Shown: one piece after another, positions 7,103 through 15,517 of the stretch
Layout of the letters: every line of letters begins with the position of its first letter
Numbering within the stretch: position 1 is the stretch's first letter
Origin: CAMBRQ01 sp945870325
GTDB taxonomy: Bacteria; Bacillota; Clostridia; Lachnospirales; Lachnospiraceae
Length of the DNA stretch: 64,000 nucleotides
Direction of reading: 5' to 3'
Assembly: GCF_050313795.1 (NCBI RefSeq)
Contig: NZ_JBNPMC010000010.1
Coordinates: 28,181 to 92,180 of the forward strand
The notes under the pieces: generated by a model
Told to the model about the DNA's origin: nothing
Database searches by the model: none
Seen by the model: the letters and a program-made list of their open reading frames with translations, nothing else
Program-made: the position numbers and the translations under genes

Positions 7103-7327
7103 TGTGTGCCTCTCTTCCTTTGGTGGTGCTCTTATCCTCATGGCAGCCCCACTCCTGCTCTGGCGTATTTTTACCGCGTCGGCTCTTTTCACATTAAAAA
7201 GCGCTGAAAACCTGTTGACCGTCCACATACTCTCTGGCTGGTATGATCGCCGCTATTTTCTCGCGGTATACAGTAGTCAGCTATTAGCCTGCTGCCCCTG
7301 CTGCAAGTCGCCATTCTTGCTACCAAA

Positions 7328-7400
7328 TACGCCTTGCGGGAATCGAACCCGCCACGCCCAGCTTATAAGGCTGGCGCTCTAACCAGTGAGCTAAAGGCGC
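7328..7400 (-). tRNA. tRNA-Ile(UAU), element-borne
   Basis: A complete 73-base cloverleaf on the minus strand: acceptor GCGCCTT pairing with AAGGCGT (G-U at the first pair), D arm GCTC/GAGC, anticodon stem CCAGC/GCTGG with loop CTTATAA, variable loop GCGTG, T arm GCGGG-TTCGATT-CCCGC, discriminator A. The anticodon TAT reads AUA. No CCA is encoded. Most bacteria read AUA with a CAU anticodon modified to lysidine by TilS (present at 27.5-28.9 kb), so this tRNA gives the element a modification-independent AUA reader. It lies between two genes of the element operon and is probably cut from the same transcript. Confidence 0.9.
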
Positions 7401-7494
7401 TTACTGGCGGCGTTGCCGCCTATGTATATTCTTCGTATATATTGCCCCACTCGTCCATACGTAATTGTCCGTCGCAATTATCGTCCTGCATCCA

Positions 7495-8343
7495 TCACTT
7501 AAATACTTTTTGTGCTGTCGCCCACTTATCAAAAATTTGTAATCCTTTGCGCTTTCTTTCTTTTAGCATTTTGTCAAAAGCTCTTATATATGCCTCTTTG
7601 TATTTTGGGTAACGTTCAAACTCTGCCCACCTTTTATCCCCTGCTATTGGGCATCCAATGCAACCTATCCTACATTGTCCACAGCTATAAAGCGGGTTAA
7701 GCTCTATGTTTTCTTTCCGTATATACCACCAAAGGTAATCATCTTCCCAGTCTATCAATGGGTTAATTAAGGTTTTTGTTGTTCTATAGCAATTTTCTAC
7801 AAGCTGCCTTGTTTCTGCGTTGTCTAAATTTAAAACTATAACTCCACCTTGTTTATTCACTGATAGGTCTTTATTGCTTTTTGCCTCTTCTTTTATTTTT
7901 TGTTTTGGTTTTGGAAAAGTAACTATGCTTTGATTATCTTTTCTATTTTTGCTTTCCGATTTCCGCACGCCTGTTACCAACTTTTCTCCATGTCCGCTAT
8001 ATTCTTTTAAATCAGCGCAGCAATACCTCATAAGCCTCGTTGGTGGTGTGCAATGGTCTACAATCAACTGCCATATGCTACGCTGCGGATATAGTATGTT
8101 GTATTTTATTCCTGCCGCTTCGTATTTTCTTTTTTCGTCTCTTACAAAATATACAGTTTCCGGCGCGTCTACTGTGGTGTGATTATGCTGTATTGAAAAA
8201 TTAAAATTGTATTTCTCTCGCGTCTTCATTGCAATATGCTTTAATACACTACTGTCTTTTCCGCCGCTGTCTGAAATTACACAACCACTATTACCGCAAA
8301 GCATATTAAGTAACTCTATTGCATTGTTTTCTTTGTTTTCCAT
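7495..8343 (-). CDS. PAPS-reductase-like (adenine nucleotide alpha hydrolase) protein
   Basis: A 282-residue protein with the PP-loop SDSGGKDSSVLKHIA near residue 24, typical of phosphoadenosine-phosphosulfate reductases and the DndC/IscS-partner sulfurtransferase group. A CGQCRIGCIGCPIAG cysteine cluster near the C-terminus could bind an iron-sulfur cluster. Such genes are common phage cargo, proposed to act in sulfur metabolism or in DNA base/backbone modification; no dnd partners are nearby. The start ATG (8341-8343) has GAGGATA upstream; the longer frame to 8457 overlaps the HTH gene. It lies directly after the HTH gene in the operon. Confidence 0.82.
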   Translation of the reverse strand: MENKENNAIELLNMLCGNSGCVISDSGGKDSSVLKHIAMKTREKYNFNFSIQHNHTTVDAPETVYFVRDEKRKYEAAGIKYNILYPQRSIWQLIVDHCTPPTRLMRYCCADLKEYSGHGEKLVTGVRKSESKNRKDNQSIVTFPKPKQKIKEEAKSNKDLSVNKQGGVIVLNLDNAETRQLVENCYRTTKTLINPLIDWEDDYLWWYIRKENIELNPLYSCGQCRIGCIGCPIAGDKRWAEFERYPKYKEAYIRAFDKMLKERKRKGLQIFDKWATAQKVFK

Positions 8344-8356
8344 GGTTATCCTCGTG

Positions 8357-8557
8357 TTAAATCGCTCTCTGCGCCAGCTCTGCACTATATTGCTGCCTGT
8401 TTCCACCGCCAGCGCCGCCTCTTTGCAGTTCGTGGTAAATCGTTGCTCTGTGTACATCCATGGCTGCTGCTATTTCTTCTGCTTTCTTCCCAGCTCGGCA
8501 CATAGCCTCTATAGTCTTTCTGTCCTCATAGCTTAACCGTTTGTACTTTCGTGCCAT
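8357..8557 (-). CDS. Small HTH protein (IS30 N-terminal type)
   Basis: A 66-residue helix-turn-helix protein: YKRLSYEDRKTIEAMCRAGK followed by AEEIAAAMDVHRATIYHEL, the HTH_38 pattern found at the N-terminus of IS30 transposases and in phage regulators. There is no transposase catalytic domain, so this is a free-standing DNA-binding protein. It is the first gene of the element's minus-strand operon, with AAGGAG 9 bases upstream of its start, and lies just downstream of three terminators. Likely the early regulator or an excision/replication helper. Confidence 0.75.
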   Translation of the reverse strand: MARKYKRLSYEDRKTIEAMCRAGKKAEEIAAAMDVHRATIYHELQRGGAGGGNRQQYSAELAQRAI

Positions 8558-8586
8558 GTTCCCGCTCTCCTTTCTGATTTTTGGAT

Positions 8587-8626
8587 AAAAAAATAGTGCG
8601 ATAGAGCTTTTTACACTCTACCGCAC
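8587..8626 (-). terminator. Terminator hairpin 1 of 3 at element boundary
   Basis: On the minus strand GTGCGGTAGAG pairs with CTCTATCGCAC around a 9-base loop and is followed by TATTTTTTT, a good intrinsic terminator just upstream of the HTH gene. It may attenuate or insulate the element operon. Confidence 0.75.
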
Positions 8627-8650
8627 CTTGCTTTTACTATTATTTCTGGT

Positions 8651-8694
8651 AAAAAAATAAATGCGGCAGAGGCTTATTACCTCTTGTCGCATTT
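8651..8694 (-). terminator. Terminator hairpin 2 of 3 at element boundary
   Basis: Minus-strand stem of about 14 base pairs (AAATGCGACAAGAGG with CCTCTGCCGCATTT) followed by ATTTTTTT. Related in layout to the hairpin at 8587-8626. Confidence 0.75.
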
Positions 8695-8762
8695 AATTTT
8701 AAAACTTATCTATCCATTTTATTTTTTCAAGCAGTTCAACTTGTCCTTAAGTTTCTCCGCCT

Positions 8763-8794
8763 AAAAATCCACCACGTTTCCGCGGTGGATTTTT
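8763..8794. terminator. Terminator hairpin 3 of 3, bidirectional, after cvpA
   Basis: Nearly perfect stem AAAATCCACCACG/CGCGGTGGATTTT with a 4-base loop and T-runs on both strands. It lies 46 bases after the cvpA stop codon and would end the CvpA-DUF5711-LysM transcript. Confidence 0.8.
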
Positions 8795-8839
8795 ATAATA
8801 TCATCTTTTATTTTATGTGTCAAGGGATTTCCTCACATT

Positions 8840-9754
8840 TTATCGAAAAATTGTCGCCAGTTTCATAATAGGATTATATTCGTATAATGTACTTAGAATT
8901 TTGTCCGACTGTATCATCTGGAACATCTCTTTTCCAATAGAGGTTGTATATAATAATGTGATAATAATATACAGCGTCCAGACAATAATCAGCGCCCCTG
9001 CCATTCCCATAATTCCCCCGGCAAGACGGTTGAGGAATCCTACTCCCGGCAGTGCCGATACAATATCCAATGCAAATACAATTGCTCTTATGATAATAGT
9101 AATGAGCACGAATGTGCATAGGAATGCCACAATATTCACAATCAGTTTCGCCAGGTAATGTCCCACATATTGCGCGAATGTCTCCACTCCCAACTGTTGG
9201 TAGACTTCACTGTTATTATTAACAGACAGAAGATTCTTGAATACTTCCGGCAGATCAGCATTCTGGATCGCTGCTATCTGCAGATCTCTTGGAATATCCG
9301 CTCCCTCTATCACATCTTCTATGCTCTGCTGCTGGCTGGCACCTACGCCATCCAACACACTTCCGGATATTCCATACTGCGCCAGATCGTCCTTACTGAT
9401 ATTGCCATTTACTATATCATCTATTGTAATTCCATACTGCGCTAATAATTCTTCGCTGACACCTGCCGCGTTCAGAGCCTTTCTCACGCCTTCTGCGGAC
9501 ATCCCGCCTTCGTTTCCAGTGACCTGACCCACGGCTGCATTCGCCATCGTGCTGACCACCTGACTCTTAATCATGTCATCCAGCGGCGTGAATTTCGCGA
9601 TTGCATCAGCTACATATGGCGTCAGAAAGAACACCAGCACAAGTGTAACCAGTGTTGTTGCCAAAGACACCGTTATCTTAATTGCTCCCCTAATAATTCC
9701 TACCACAATACATATCAGAAAGATCACGCCAACCGTTATTAATAACCAATTCAT
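8840..9754 (-). CDS. CvpA-family membrane protein
   Basis: A 304-residue membrane protein with the CvpA layout: two N-terminal transmembrane helices (starting MNWLLITVGVIFLICIVVGI and ATTLVTLVLVFFLTP), a long extracytoplasmic loop of roughly 120 residues, then two or three more helices (LIVNIVAFLCTFVLI, GIMGMAGALIIVWTLYII). CvpA proteins are linked to colicin V production in E. coli and cell-envelope integrity elsewhere; the exact role in Firmicutes is uncertain. It lies 9 bases after the DUF5711 gene and probably shares its transcript. Confidence 0.8.
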   Translation of the reverse strand: MNWLLITVGVIFLICIVVGIIRGAIKITVSLATTLVTLVLVFFLTPYVADAIAKFTPLDDMIKSQVVSTMANAAVGQVTGNEGGMSAEGVRKALNAAGVSEELLAQYGITIDDIVNGNISKDDLAQYGISGSVLDGVGASQQQSIEDVIEGADIPRDLQIAAIQNADLPEVFKNLLSVNNNSEVYQQLGVETFAQYVGHYLAKLIVNIVAFLCTFVLITIIIRAIVFALDIVSALPGVGFLNRLAGGIMGMAGALIIVWTLYIIITLLYTTSIGKEMFQMIQSDKILSTLYEYNPIMKLATIFR

Positions 9755-9763
9755 ATGTTCTCC

Positions 9764-11017
9764 TTATTTTACAAGCCGGACTTTCTCCATTCCGTTTGCA
9801 CTCATCACAATGTATTTATTCACTCCTGCTATCGGGAATATCTCTAATATATTGTTGTTCATCTCCCCGTCAAATTTCTGTATGCCGCTTCGCATGAAGA
9901 TACTGCACTTCTTGCCATCATACATGATCACTTGCTGACCACAGATCTTTACATTATCGTAGTCGCCTGTAAAATCTTCAGACATAGCCACCTTGCCGCT
10001 GGCACTATAAAGTCGCAATTCATATCCTTCTTTTCCTTCATTTTGCAAAACCATGCCAATATACCGATCACTATGGAACAGACTCTTAATCTGTTTTTCA
10101 ATCGTGATCGTTGTTACTTCCTCCGGCTTCTTGTCCCCCCGGTATATGACGAGACAGTCATCACCGACCGCCGCGGAAGTAGACTTATTAAGGAAGAAAC
10201 CTGATGCCATAATGGTATTTTCACAGTCCTTGCCGACAACCTGATGATCTGTCTCTTCTTCTCCTGCCTCACCGAAATTATAATAAGCGATTCTGGAAGT
10301 AATCTTGCCTTCCTGTGTATAGAGGTAAAGCACCTGCATCATCTCGCCATCCTCAGACAAAGCCACATCCAGCGGATAGCCCGTCCCAGTCAGGGAGGTC
10401 TTGTGCTCGACAAGGATATTGCCCGCAGTATCATAACACATAATCTTCGCAGAGGAATCATTTTTCAGAATCGCACTTACAATTCCCTGTTCCGACACAC
10501 TGATCTTCTCTATCGGCATCGTGGTGTGAATCTCACCTTTTATCCCATCCTCCTGAAACACCAGGATGTCATTGCCACCTTTATCTGCGACTGCCGCGCA
10601 TGTTTCTCTCACATCCACAAAAGGATTCTTAATCTGGTAAGAGTGGTTCCACCTCTCCTCTCCCTTCTGATCTAGATAGGAAATGCCATCACGACTGTAT
10701 TTTAACACGCCTTTCGCGAATTGAGCGTAGTTATTATTCGCTGCGCCTTCGCTGGCATACACCTCTGTCGTCCTCGCCTGGCTATAGGTCTGGAGATTAA
10801 CCAGAAGATATACACCAATTGCAGCCGCAAGCACCACTGCCGTGATAATCACAATTCTGCGCCTTCGCTCAGCCTTATGCTTCTTGATCTGCTCCTCCAG
10901 GTCATTCGCTGTACCATCTTCACTATTCAATTCTTTGATAATATCTTCTACGATCTTGTCCGTTAAGTCTTTCTGGTCTCTGACAACATGAAGGTTTTTA
11001 TTCTTTCGCTGTATCAT
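9764..11017 (-). CDS. DUF5711 family protein, membrane-anchored beta-propeller
   Basis: A 417-residue protein: cytoplasmic basic segment ending EQIKKHKAERRRR, one transmembrane helix near residues 52-72 (IVIITAVVLAAAIGVYLLVN), then an extracytoplasmic domain of repeated strands typical of a beta-propeller (VLKYSRDGISYLDQKG, IVSAILKNDSSAKIMCYD and so on). This matches DUF5711, a Lachnospiraceae/Clostridia family of unknown function usually next to cvpA and the LysM gene as seen here. An extended -10 (TGGTATAAT) lies just upstream in the minus direction near 11050. Confidence 0.75.
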   Translation of the reverse strand: MIQRKNKNLHVVRDQKDLTDKIVEDIIKELNSEDGTANDLEEQIKKHKAERRRRIVIITAVVLAAAIGVYLLVNLQTYSQARTTEVYASEGAANNNYAQFAKGVLKYSRDGISYLDQKGEERWNHSYQIKNPFVDVRETCAAVADKGGNDILVFQEDGIKGEIHTTMPIEKISVSEQGIVSAILKNDSSAKIMCYDTAGNILVEHKTSLTGTGYPLDVALSEDGEMMQVLYLYTQEGKITSRIAYYNFGEAGEEETDHQVVGKDCENTIMASGFFLNKSTSAAVGDDCLVIYRGDKKPEEVTTITIEKQIKSLFHSDRYIGMVLQNEGKEGYELRLYSASGKVAMSEDFTGDYDNVKICGQQVIMYDGKKCSIFMRSGIQKFDGEMNNNILEIFPIAGVNKYIVMSANGMEKVRLVK

Positions 11018-11068
11018 CCGTCTCCCCTTTGTTGTTTTTCATTTGTGCTGATTATACCACAATTTCCC

Positions 11069-12136
11069 CTAAGGTAATAGTAATTTTTGTCCTATGTAGA
11101 TGAGATTGCCGTCTGTAAGACCATTCATCTTGCAAATGGCATCTACATGAGATGTATCTCCATATAGTTTCACGCTGATGCTATCCAATGTATCACCTTT
11201 CTGTACCATATAGAAATCATCCTCGCTTAATTGCTCCTGAATGGTGGATGTCTCCGGGACTGCTCCTCCGCTGCCGGCATCTGCTGTATCCACATTTTCA
11301 ACGGTTCCGTTCGCCTCTATGGCATCTCCTTCTTCACTGACTGTTCCGGTCTGACTCTCCGTCCGGTTCACCGACTGGGACAACGATTCCAGAGAATTCT
11401 GGACAGCCTCCATCTTATCGAAATTATTAACGGTTGAGATACCGATTGCAAGCACCACTACAACCAGCAGCACGCTTGTCAGATACACAAGCCTCGAATT
11501 CTGCCGCTGCTCCTTGTCTTCCATCTTCTCTCTTACGACACTACGAAAATCCTTTGCAGCTCGATCCTCAACCATTTCGCTGGGAGTCACGCCATTCTTC
11601 TTGCGTGTGGAGATCATATAATTCTGCATGGCAGGGTTCTTCTCATAATAGATGTAATGCCCACCCATCTGCATGAGTTCTCCGTATTTATAGGCATAGT
11701 AGATCTCTTCATTCTCCTGGGCATCCTTCCAGACGAACAGTGTATGCTCTTTTGGAAATGACCTGCTATGGATCTTTGTAATCTCCCGATTCTGTCCCAT
11801 AGGATGTCCGCTTTCAATCAGACACCATCCAATCACATCTCCGGATGGGAAATATTTCTTTCTCTCTTCTTCTGCTTCTTTTAATATCTCTTCTTTTACT
11901 ACAACCTCCGAGCCGCCAGCCTGAACATCCTTCAGTTGTATCGCGCCGGAGACATATACCACAGCCTGTCCTTCCTGCGTCAATAATTCACCGATCAGCA
12001 CAACGCCTGCAGGCTCTTCTTTCGCCTGCTGTTTTAACTGGTTCAGATAGATATCCACATAATCTTCTACGTATATCTTAGGCTCATCGCTTACGTTTCC
12101 TATCTGTCTTACATTTTTGGGAAATTGTCTTTCCAT
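11069..12136 (-). CDS. LysM domain protein with N-terminal MPN-like domain
   Basis: A 355-residue protein in three parts. Residues 20-175 (YVDIYLNQLKQQAKEEPAG, GELLTQEGQAVVYVSGA, FPSGDVIGWCLIESGHPMG, LFVWKD) resemble the JAB/MPN fold, but the metal-binding His-x-His is missing, so it is probably not a peptidase. A transmembrane helix follows (about 216-236, LVYLTSVLLVVVVLAIG), then a Ser/Thr/Glu-rich linker and a C-terminal LysM domain (YMVQKGDTLDSISVKLYGD) that binds peptidoglycan. The MPN comparison is inference. First gene of the cluster with DUF5711 and CvpA; probably a cell-envelope module. Confidence 0.75.
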   Translation of the reverse strand: MERQFPKNVRQIGNVSDEPKIYVEDYVDIYLNQLKQQAKEEPAGVVLIGELLTQEGQAVVYVSGAIQLKDVQAGGSEVVVKEEILKEAEEERKKYFPSGDVIGWCLIESGHPMGQNREITKIHSRSFPKEHTLFVWKDAQENEEIYYAYKYGELMQMGGHYIYYEKNPAMQNYMISTRKKNGVTPSEMVEDRAAKDFRSVVREKMEDKEQRQNSRLVYLTSVLLVVVVLAIGISTVNNFDKMEAVQNSLESLSQSVNRTESQTGTVSEEGDAIEANGTVENVDTADAGSGGAVPETSTIQEQLSEDDFYMVQKGDTLDSISVKLYGDTSHVDAICKMNGLTDGNLIYIGQKLLLP

Positions 12137-12236
12137 ATACTCTCACCTCATCTTGTTATATTTTTGCTAATGATAGCATATGGAATCTGCGTATTTTATC
12201 AATCGGTGGGACTTGTCCCAGGAAATTTCCGGCATG

Positions 12237-12713
12237 TTACGGTCGTTTTCGACGGCTTGTCTCACACACTCCACAATACTTGTCTGTAAGCGTCGTAATC
12301 CAGCCTTCTTTGGTTCTCGGAAGTCGGTAAAACGTAACCGGCCACATATGATTCAAGATGATATCTTTTTCTATTTTATTAAGCGCAAAGAACTTCTTCG
12401 CATTCTGATAAGCCTCCACAGGATGCGTCAGACCATGGAAATGCTTACCCGTCCGCGCCGCATGGGTATGCCAGTCATATAGGAAAAGGTCATGAAGCAT
12501 CCCGGCTCTTGCCGCCGAACGGGCATCCAGATGCAGAAATCGGCATAGCCTGTAGTTGTTATAAGCAACATTCATACAGTGCTGGTAACAGTTGGTGGTT
12601 CCATGATGTGGATAGAGTTTCATGCGCAGCACGACAGGGTGCGCGGCAATATCTTTGATTGCCTCATAGAACCTCTCTTTTTCACGATGTTTTCTTCTAA
12701 GCCTTTGTTTCAT
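12237..12713 (-). CDS. HD domain phosphohydrolase
   Basis: A 158-residue HD-superfamily protein. Metal ligands are visible as H in NCYQHCMNVAY, HD in AGMLHDLFLYDW, and H in later segments (THPVEAY, ILNHMWPV). The family hydrolyses phosphate esters; the substrate is unknown. The start MKQRLRRKHREKERF is preferred (AAGGTAGG upstream) over a start seven residues earlier. It follows the transketolase terminator and is transcribed separately. Confidence 0.75.
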   Translation of the reverse strand: MKQRLRRKHREKERFYEAIKDIAAHPVVLRMKLYPHHGTTNCYQHCMNVAYNNYRLCRFLHLDARSAARAGMLHDLFLYDWHTHAARTGKHFHGLTHPVEAYQNAKKFFALNKIEKDIILNHMWPVTFYRLPRTKEGWITTLTDKYCGVCETSRRKRP

Positions 12714-12754
12714 TGTCCTACCTTCTTCCCACATTCACATTATCCACGAAGTTC

Positions 12755-12795
12755 AAAAAGGCGTTCTGCGAATGATCCCTCATCCGCAAAACGCC
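12755..12795 (-). terminator. Terminator after the transketolase operon
   Basis: On the minus strand GGCGTTTTGCG pairs with CGCAGAACGCC and is followed by TTTTT. It lies 22 bases after the transketolase C-terminal subunit stop. Confidence 0.8.
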
Positions 12796-12817
12796 GCTCT
12801 CATATCAAAACATTTTC

Positions 12818-13756
12818 TTATACAAATGCTTTTACTTTCTCATAGATACTGTCTGCATCTAATCCGTATTTCTTAATCAACTGTACTGCCGGGCCTGACT
12901 CGCCAAATACGTCGTTCACACCAATCTTCAGTACTTTAGCAGGTGCTTTCTCTGCAACCACATCGCATACAGCACTTCCAAGTCCACCGATTACGGAGTG
13001 CTCTTCTACCGTTACGATCTTGCCCGTCTTAGCCGCTGCTGCGATGATTGCTTCCTCATCCAGTGGCTTGATAGTATGAATATTAATTACTTCTGCACTG
13101 ATTCCATCTGCTGCCAGTTTCTCTGCTGCTGCCAGGGACTCAGATACCGGAAGACCGGTTGCGATAATCGCAACGTCCGTTCCTTCACGCAGAGTGATTG
13201 CCTTGCCAAGTTCGAACTTATAATCTTCGTTATCGTTAATCACCGGAACTGCAAGCCTTCCAAAACGAAGGTACACAGGTCCTACATGTTCATAAGCTGC
13301 CTTTACTGCCGCTTTTGCCTCTACATCATCAGAAGGATTGATAACAACCATTCCCGGGATGGTTCTCATCAGGGCAATATCTTCATTACACTGATGGGTC
13401 GCTCCATCTTCTCCTACAGAGATTCCGGCATGTGTTGCGCCAATCTTAACATTCAATTTCGGGTATCCGATGGAGTTACGTACCTGCTCGAATGCACGTC
13501 CCGCTGCGAACATTGCAAATGAACTTGCGAATGGTACTTTTCCTGTTGTCGCGATTCCTGCTGCAACACTCATCATATTGCCCTCTGCAATTCCGCAGTC
13601 AATATGACGTTCCGGAAATGCCTTTTTGAATATGCCTGTCTTCGTAGCCCCTGCCAGGTCTGCATCCAGTACTACTACATCTTCATGTTCTTTGCCCAAC
13701 TCAGCCAAAGCATTACCGTAGCTTTCTCTTGTTGCGATCTTCTTTACTTCTGACAT
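12818..13756 (-). CDS. Transketolase, C-terminal subunit
   Basis: A 312-residue subunit equal to the pyrimidine-binding and C-terminal domains of transketolase. Seen are VVLDADLAGATKTGIF, HIDCGIAEGNMMSVAAGIA (the conserved catalytic Glu of the TPP pyrimidine site), and the C-terminal domain ending with the SVIGGLGSAVCDVV region. Split transketolases of this type are normal in Firmicutes. The start overlaps the end of the N-terminal subunit gene by 13 bases, so equal expression is expected. It transfers two-carbon units in the non-oxidative pentose phosphate pathway. Confidence 0.93.
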   Translation of the reverse strand: MSEVKKIATRESYGNALAELGKEHEDVVVLDADLAGATKTGIFKKAFPERHIDCGIAEGNMMSVAAGIATTGKVPFASSFAMFAAGRAFEQVRNSIGYPKLNVKIGATHAGISVGEDGATHQCNEDIALMRTIPGMVVINPSDDVEAKAAVKAAYEHVGPVYLRFGRLAVPVINDNEDYKFELGKAITLREGTDVAIIATGLPVSESLAAAEKLAADGISAEVINIHTIKPLDEEAIIAAAAKTGKIVTVEEHSVIGGLGSAVCDVVAEKAPAKVLKIGVNDVFGESGPAVQLIKKYGLDADSIYEKVKAFV

Positions 13757-14580
13757 AATGCTTCACCTACTTTCTCTAAATCTGCCATTGCTACTGCATA
13801 CTGATCATCATTTGGAGCCACTCCATGCCAGGAAGCCTGATTCTCCATGAAGGAAACACCTTTGCCCTTTACAGTCTTAGCAATGATTGCTGTCGGCTGT
13901 CCCTTAGTCTCTTTTGCCTCTTTGAATGCAGCATCGATCTGATCGAAATCATTTCCATCAATATTGATTACATGGAAATTAAATGCTTCAAACTTCTGAT
14001 CGATTGGATATGGAGAGTTGACTTCATCGATTGCTCCATCGATCTGAAGGTTGTTGTTATCTACAATTACAACGAGATTGTCCAGTTTTCTGTGTGCTGC
14101 CAGCATGGATGCCTCCCATACCTGACCTTCCTGGATCTCGCCGTCGCCAAGCAGGGTATATACTCTGTAGTCGTCGCCAGATAATTTGGCTGAGATTGCC
14201 ATACCCACTGCTGCTGAGATTCCCTGTCCGAGAGAACCACTTGACATATCTACGCCTGGGATATGCTTCATATCCGGATGTCCCTGCAGATAAGAACCTA
14301 CTTTACGAAGTGTGGTAAGGTCTTCTACCGGGAAGAATCCTCTATGTGCCAGTGTAGAGTAGTATCCTGGTGCTGTATGCCCCTTGGATAATACAAAACG
14401 GTCGCGGTCTGCTTTCTTCGGATCTGCCGGATCGATATTCATCTCTTCGAAAAACAGATATGTGTAGATGTCTGCTGCGGACAGAGAACCGCCCGGATGT
14501 CCGGATTTGGCGCTGTGTACCGCAGTAACGATGCCCTTGCGGACCTCATTTGCTGTCTTCATTAACTCCAATTTGTTCAT
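13744..14580 (-). CDS. Transketolase, N-terminal subunit
   Basis: A 278-residue subunit carrying the thiamine diphosphate binding domain: SAKSGHPGGSLSAADIY, LSKGHTAPGYYS, and the GDG...NN TPP/Mg motif as GDGEIQEGQVWEASM ... VDNNNLQIDG. It pairs with the downstream subunit to make one transketolase active site. It follows the transaldolase-like gene by 23 bases in a single operon of the pentose phosphate pathway. Confidence 0.94.
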   Translation of the reverse strand: MNKLELMKTANEVRKGIVTAVHSAKSGHPGGSLSAADIYTYLFFEEMNIDPADPKKADRDRFVLSKGHTAPGYYSTLAHRGFFPVEDLTTLRKVGSYLQGHPDMKHIPGVDMSSGSLGQGISAAVGMAISAKLSGDDYRVYTLLGDGEIQEGQVWEASMLAAHRKLDNLVVIVDNNNLQIDGAIDEVNSPYPIDQKFEAFNFHVINIDGNDFDQIDAAFKEAKETKGQPTAIIAKTVKGKGVSFMENQASWHGVAPNDDQYAVAMADLEKVGEALCQK

Positions 14581-14603
14581 GATGTTCCTCCTAATCTATG
14601 ATT

Positions 14604-15257
14604 TTACTCGCCGAACACTGCCTTGTAGTCTGCCTGGAATTTTGCGATTCCTGCGTCTGTTAATGGATGCTTTGTCATCTGCTCGATTACAGAATATGGA
14701 ACTGTTGCGATATCAGCACCTGCTAATGCGCAGTCTGTTACGTGCATTGGGTGACGTACGCTTGCTGCGATGATCTGTGTTGTGATGCCTGCTGTCTTGA
14801 AGATCTCTGCAATCTCTGCGATCAGGTCTGTACCTCTTACGGAGATATCGTCCAGACGACCCAGGAATGGAGATACGTAAGTAGCGCCTGCTCTTGCTGC
14901 TAATAATGCCTGGTTCGCTGTGAAGATTAGTGTTACGTTTGTCTTGATTCCTTCAGCAGTTAACTGCTTGCATGCTTTTAAGCCTTCTACTGTCATTGGG
15001 ATCTTTACTACCATATTCGGGTGGATCTTAGCAATCTCTCTTCCTTCTGCGATCATGCCTTCTGCATCAACAGTTGTTGCTTTCACTTCTCCGCTGATTG
15101 GTCCGTCTACGATAGATGCGATCTCTGCGATAACTTCTTCAAATACTCTTCCTTCTTTTGCGATCAGAGATGGGTTGGTTGTTACTCCGCAGATGACCCC
15201 CATGTCATTTGCTTTCTTAATGTCTTCTACTTTGGCTGTGTCGATGAAAAATCTCAT
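14604..15257 (-). CDS. fsa: Transaldolase / fructose-6-phosphate aldolase
   Basis: A 217-residue protein of the short (FSA/TalC) transaldolase family: MRFFIDTAKVEDIKKAND, GVTTNPSLIAKEGR, the Schiff-base Lys in MVVKIPMT, and NVTLIFTANQALLAARAG. The start at 15257 is fixed by AAGGAGGAAG just upstream. As part of an operon with both transketolase subunits it most likely acts as transaldolase in the pentose phosphate pathway. A LacI-type palindrome overlaps its leader, so it is probably controlled by the adjacent LacI-family repressor. Confidence 0.9.
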   Translation of the reverse strand: MRFFIDTAKVEDIKKANDMGVICGVTTNPSLIAKEGRVFEEVIAEIASIVDGPISGEVKATTVDAEGMIAEGREIAKIHPNMVVKIPMTVEGLKACKQLTAEGIKTNVTLIFTANQALLAARAGATYVSPFLGRLDDISVRGTDLIAEIAEIFKTAGITTQIIAASVRHPMHVTDCALAGADIATVPYSVIEQMTKHPLTDAGIAKFQADYKAVFGE

Positions 15258-15278
15258 TTTTCTTCCTCCTTTTGATTC

Positions 15279-15294
15279 GGTGAACCGATTCACC
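15279..15294. promoter_or_regulatory. LacI-family operator in the transaldolase leader
   Basis: The palindrome GGTGAACCGATTCACC has the typical central CG of LacI/GalR-type operators (TGAAnCGnTTCA). It lies between the predicted transcription start (about 15312) and the ribosome binding site, a position suited to roadblock repression. The neighbouring LacI gene is the obvious candidate regulator. Confidence 0.7.
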
Positions 15295-15318
15295 TTGCGC
15301 TGTTTGCTTCATGATTGG

Positions 15319-15348
15319 ATTATAACTTATAGGGGGAAGGTTGGTCAA
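15319..15348 (-). promoter_or_regulatory. Promoter of the transaldolase-transketolase operon
   Basis: On the minus strand TTGACC (15343-15348) and TATAAT (15319-15324) are 18 bases apart, about 60 bases before the gene start and upstream of the palindromic operator. Confidence 0.7.
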
Positions 15349-15517
15349 TAGCGCCTGATTTTTATTAATAATTTCTTTTGTTAATAATTCTATTTTATCA
15401 ACACAAGATTGTTATATTTTTTTCAAATTTTAATTGACTATTTTTTTATCGCCGTGTTTTAGACGTTTCTGTATTTCTCAGAATTCATTTTTATTAATAA
15501 TAATTTTAAGAAATACA

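Noticed and set aside
7103..7327. Search for a gene between the membrane protein and the tRNA
   Set aside because: Several short frames but none with a start, ribosome site and plausible composition.
7420..7491. A 23-residue minus-strand frame (MQDDNCDGQLRMDEWG) between the tRNA and the PAPS-like gene
   Set aside because: Very short, weak ribosome site; possible but unsupported.
8699..8762. Short frame ending KLKDKLNCLKK before the second terminator
   Set aside because: Preceded by a stop with no start codon; could be a fragment but too short to call.
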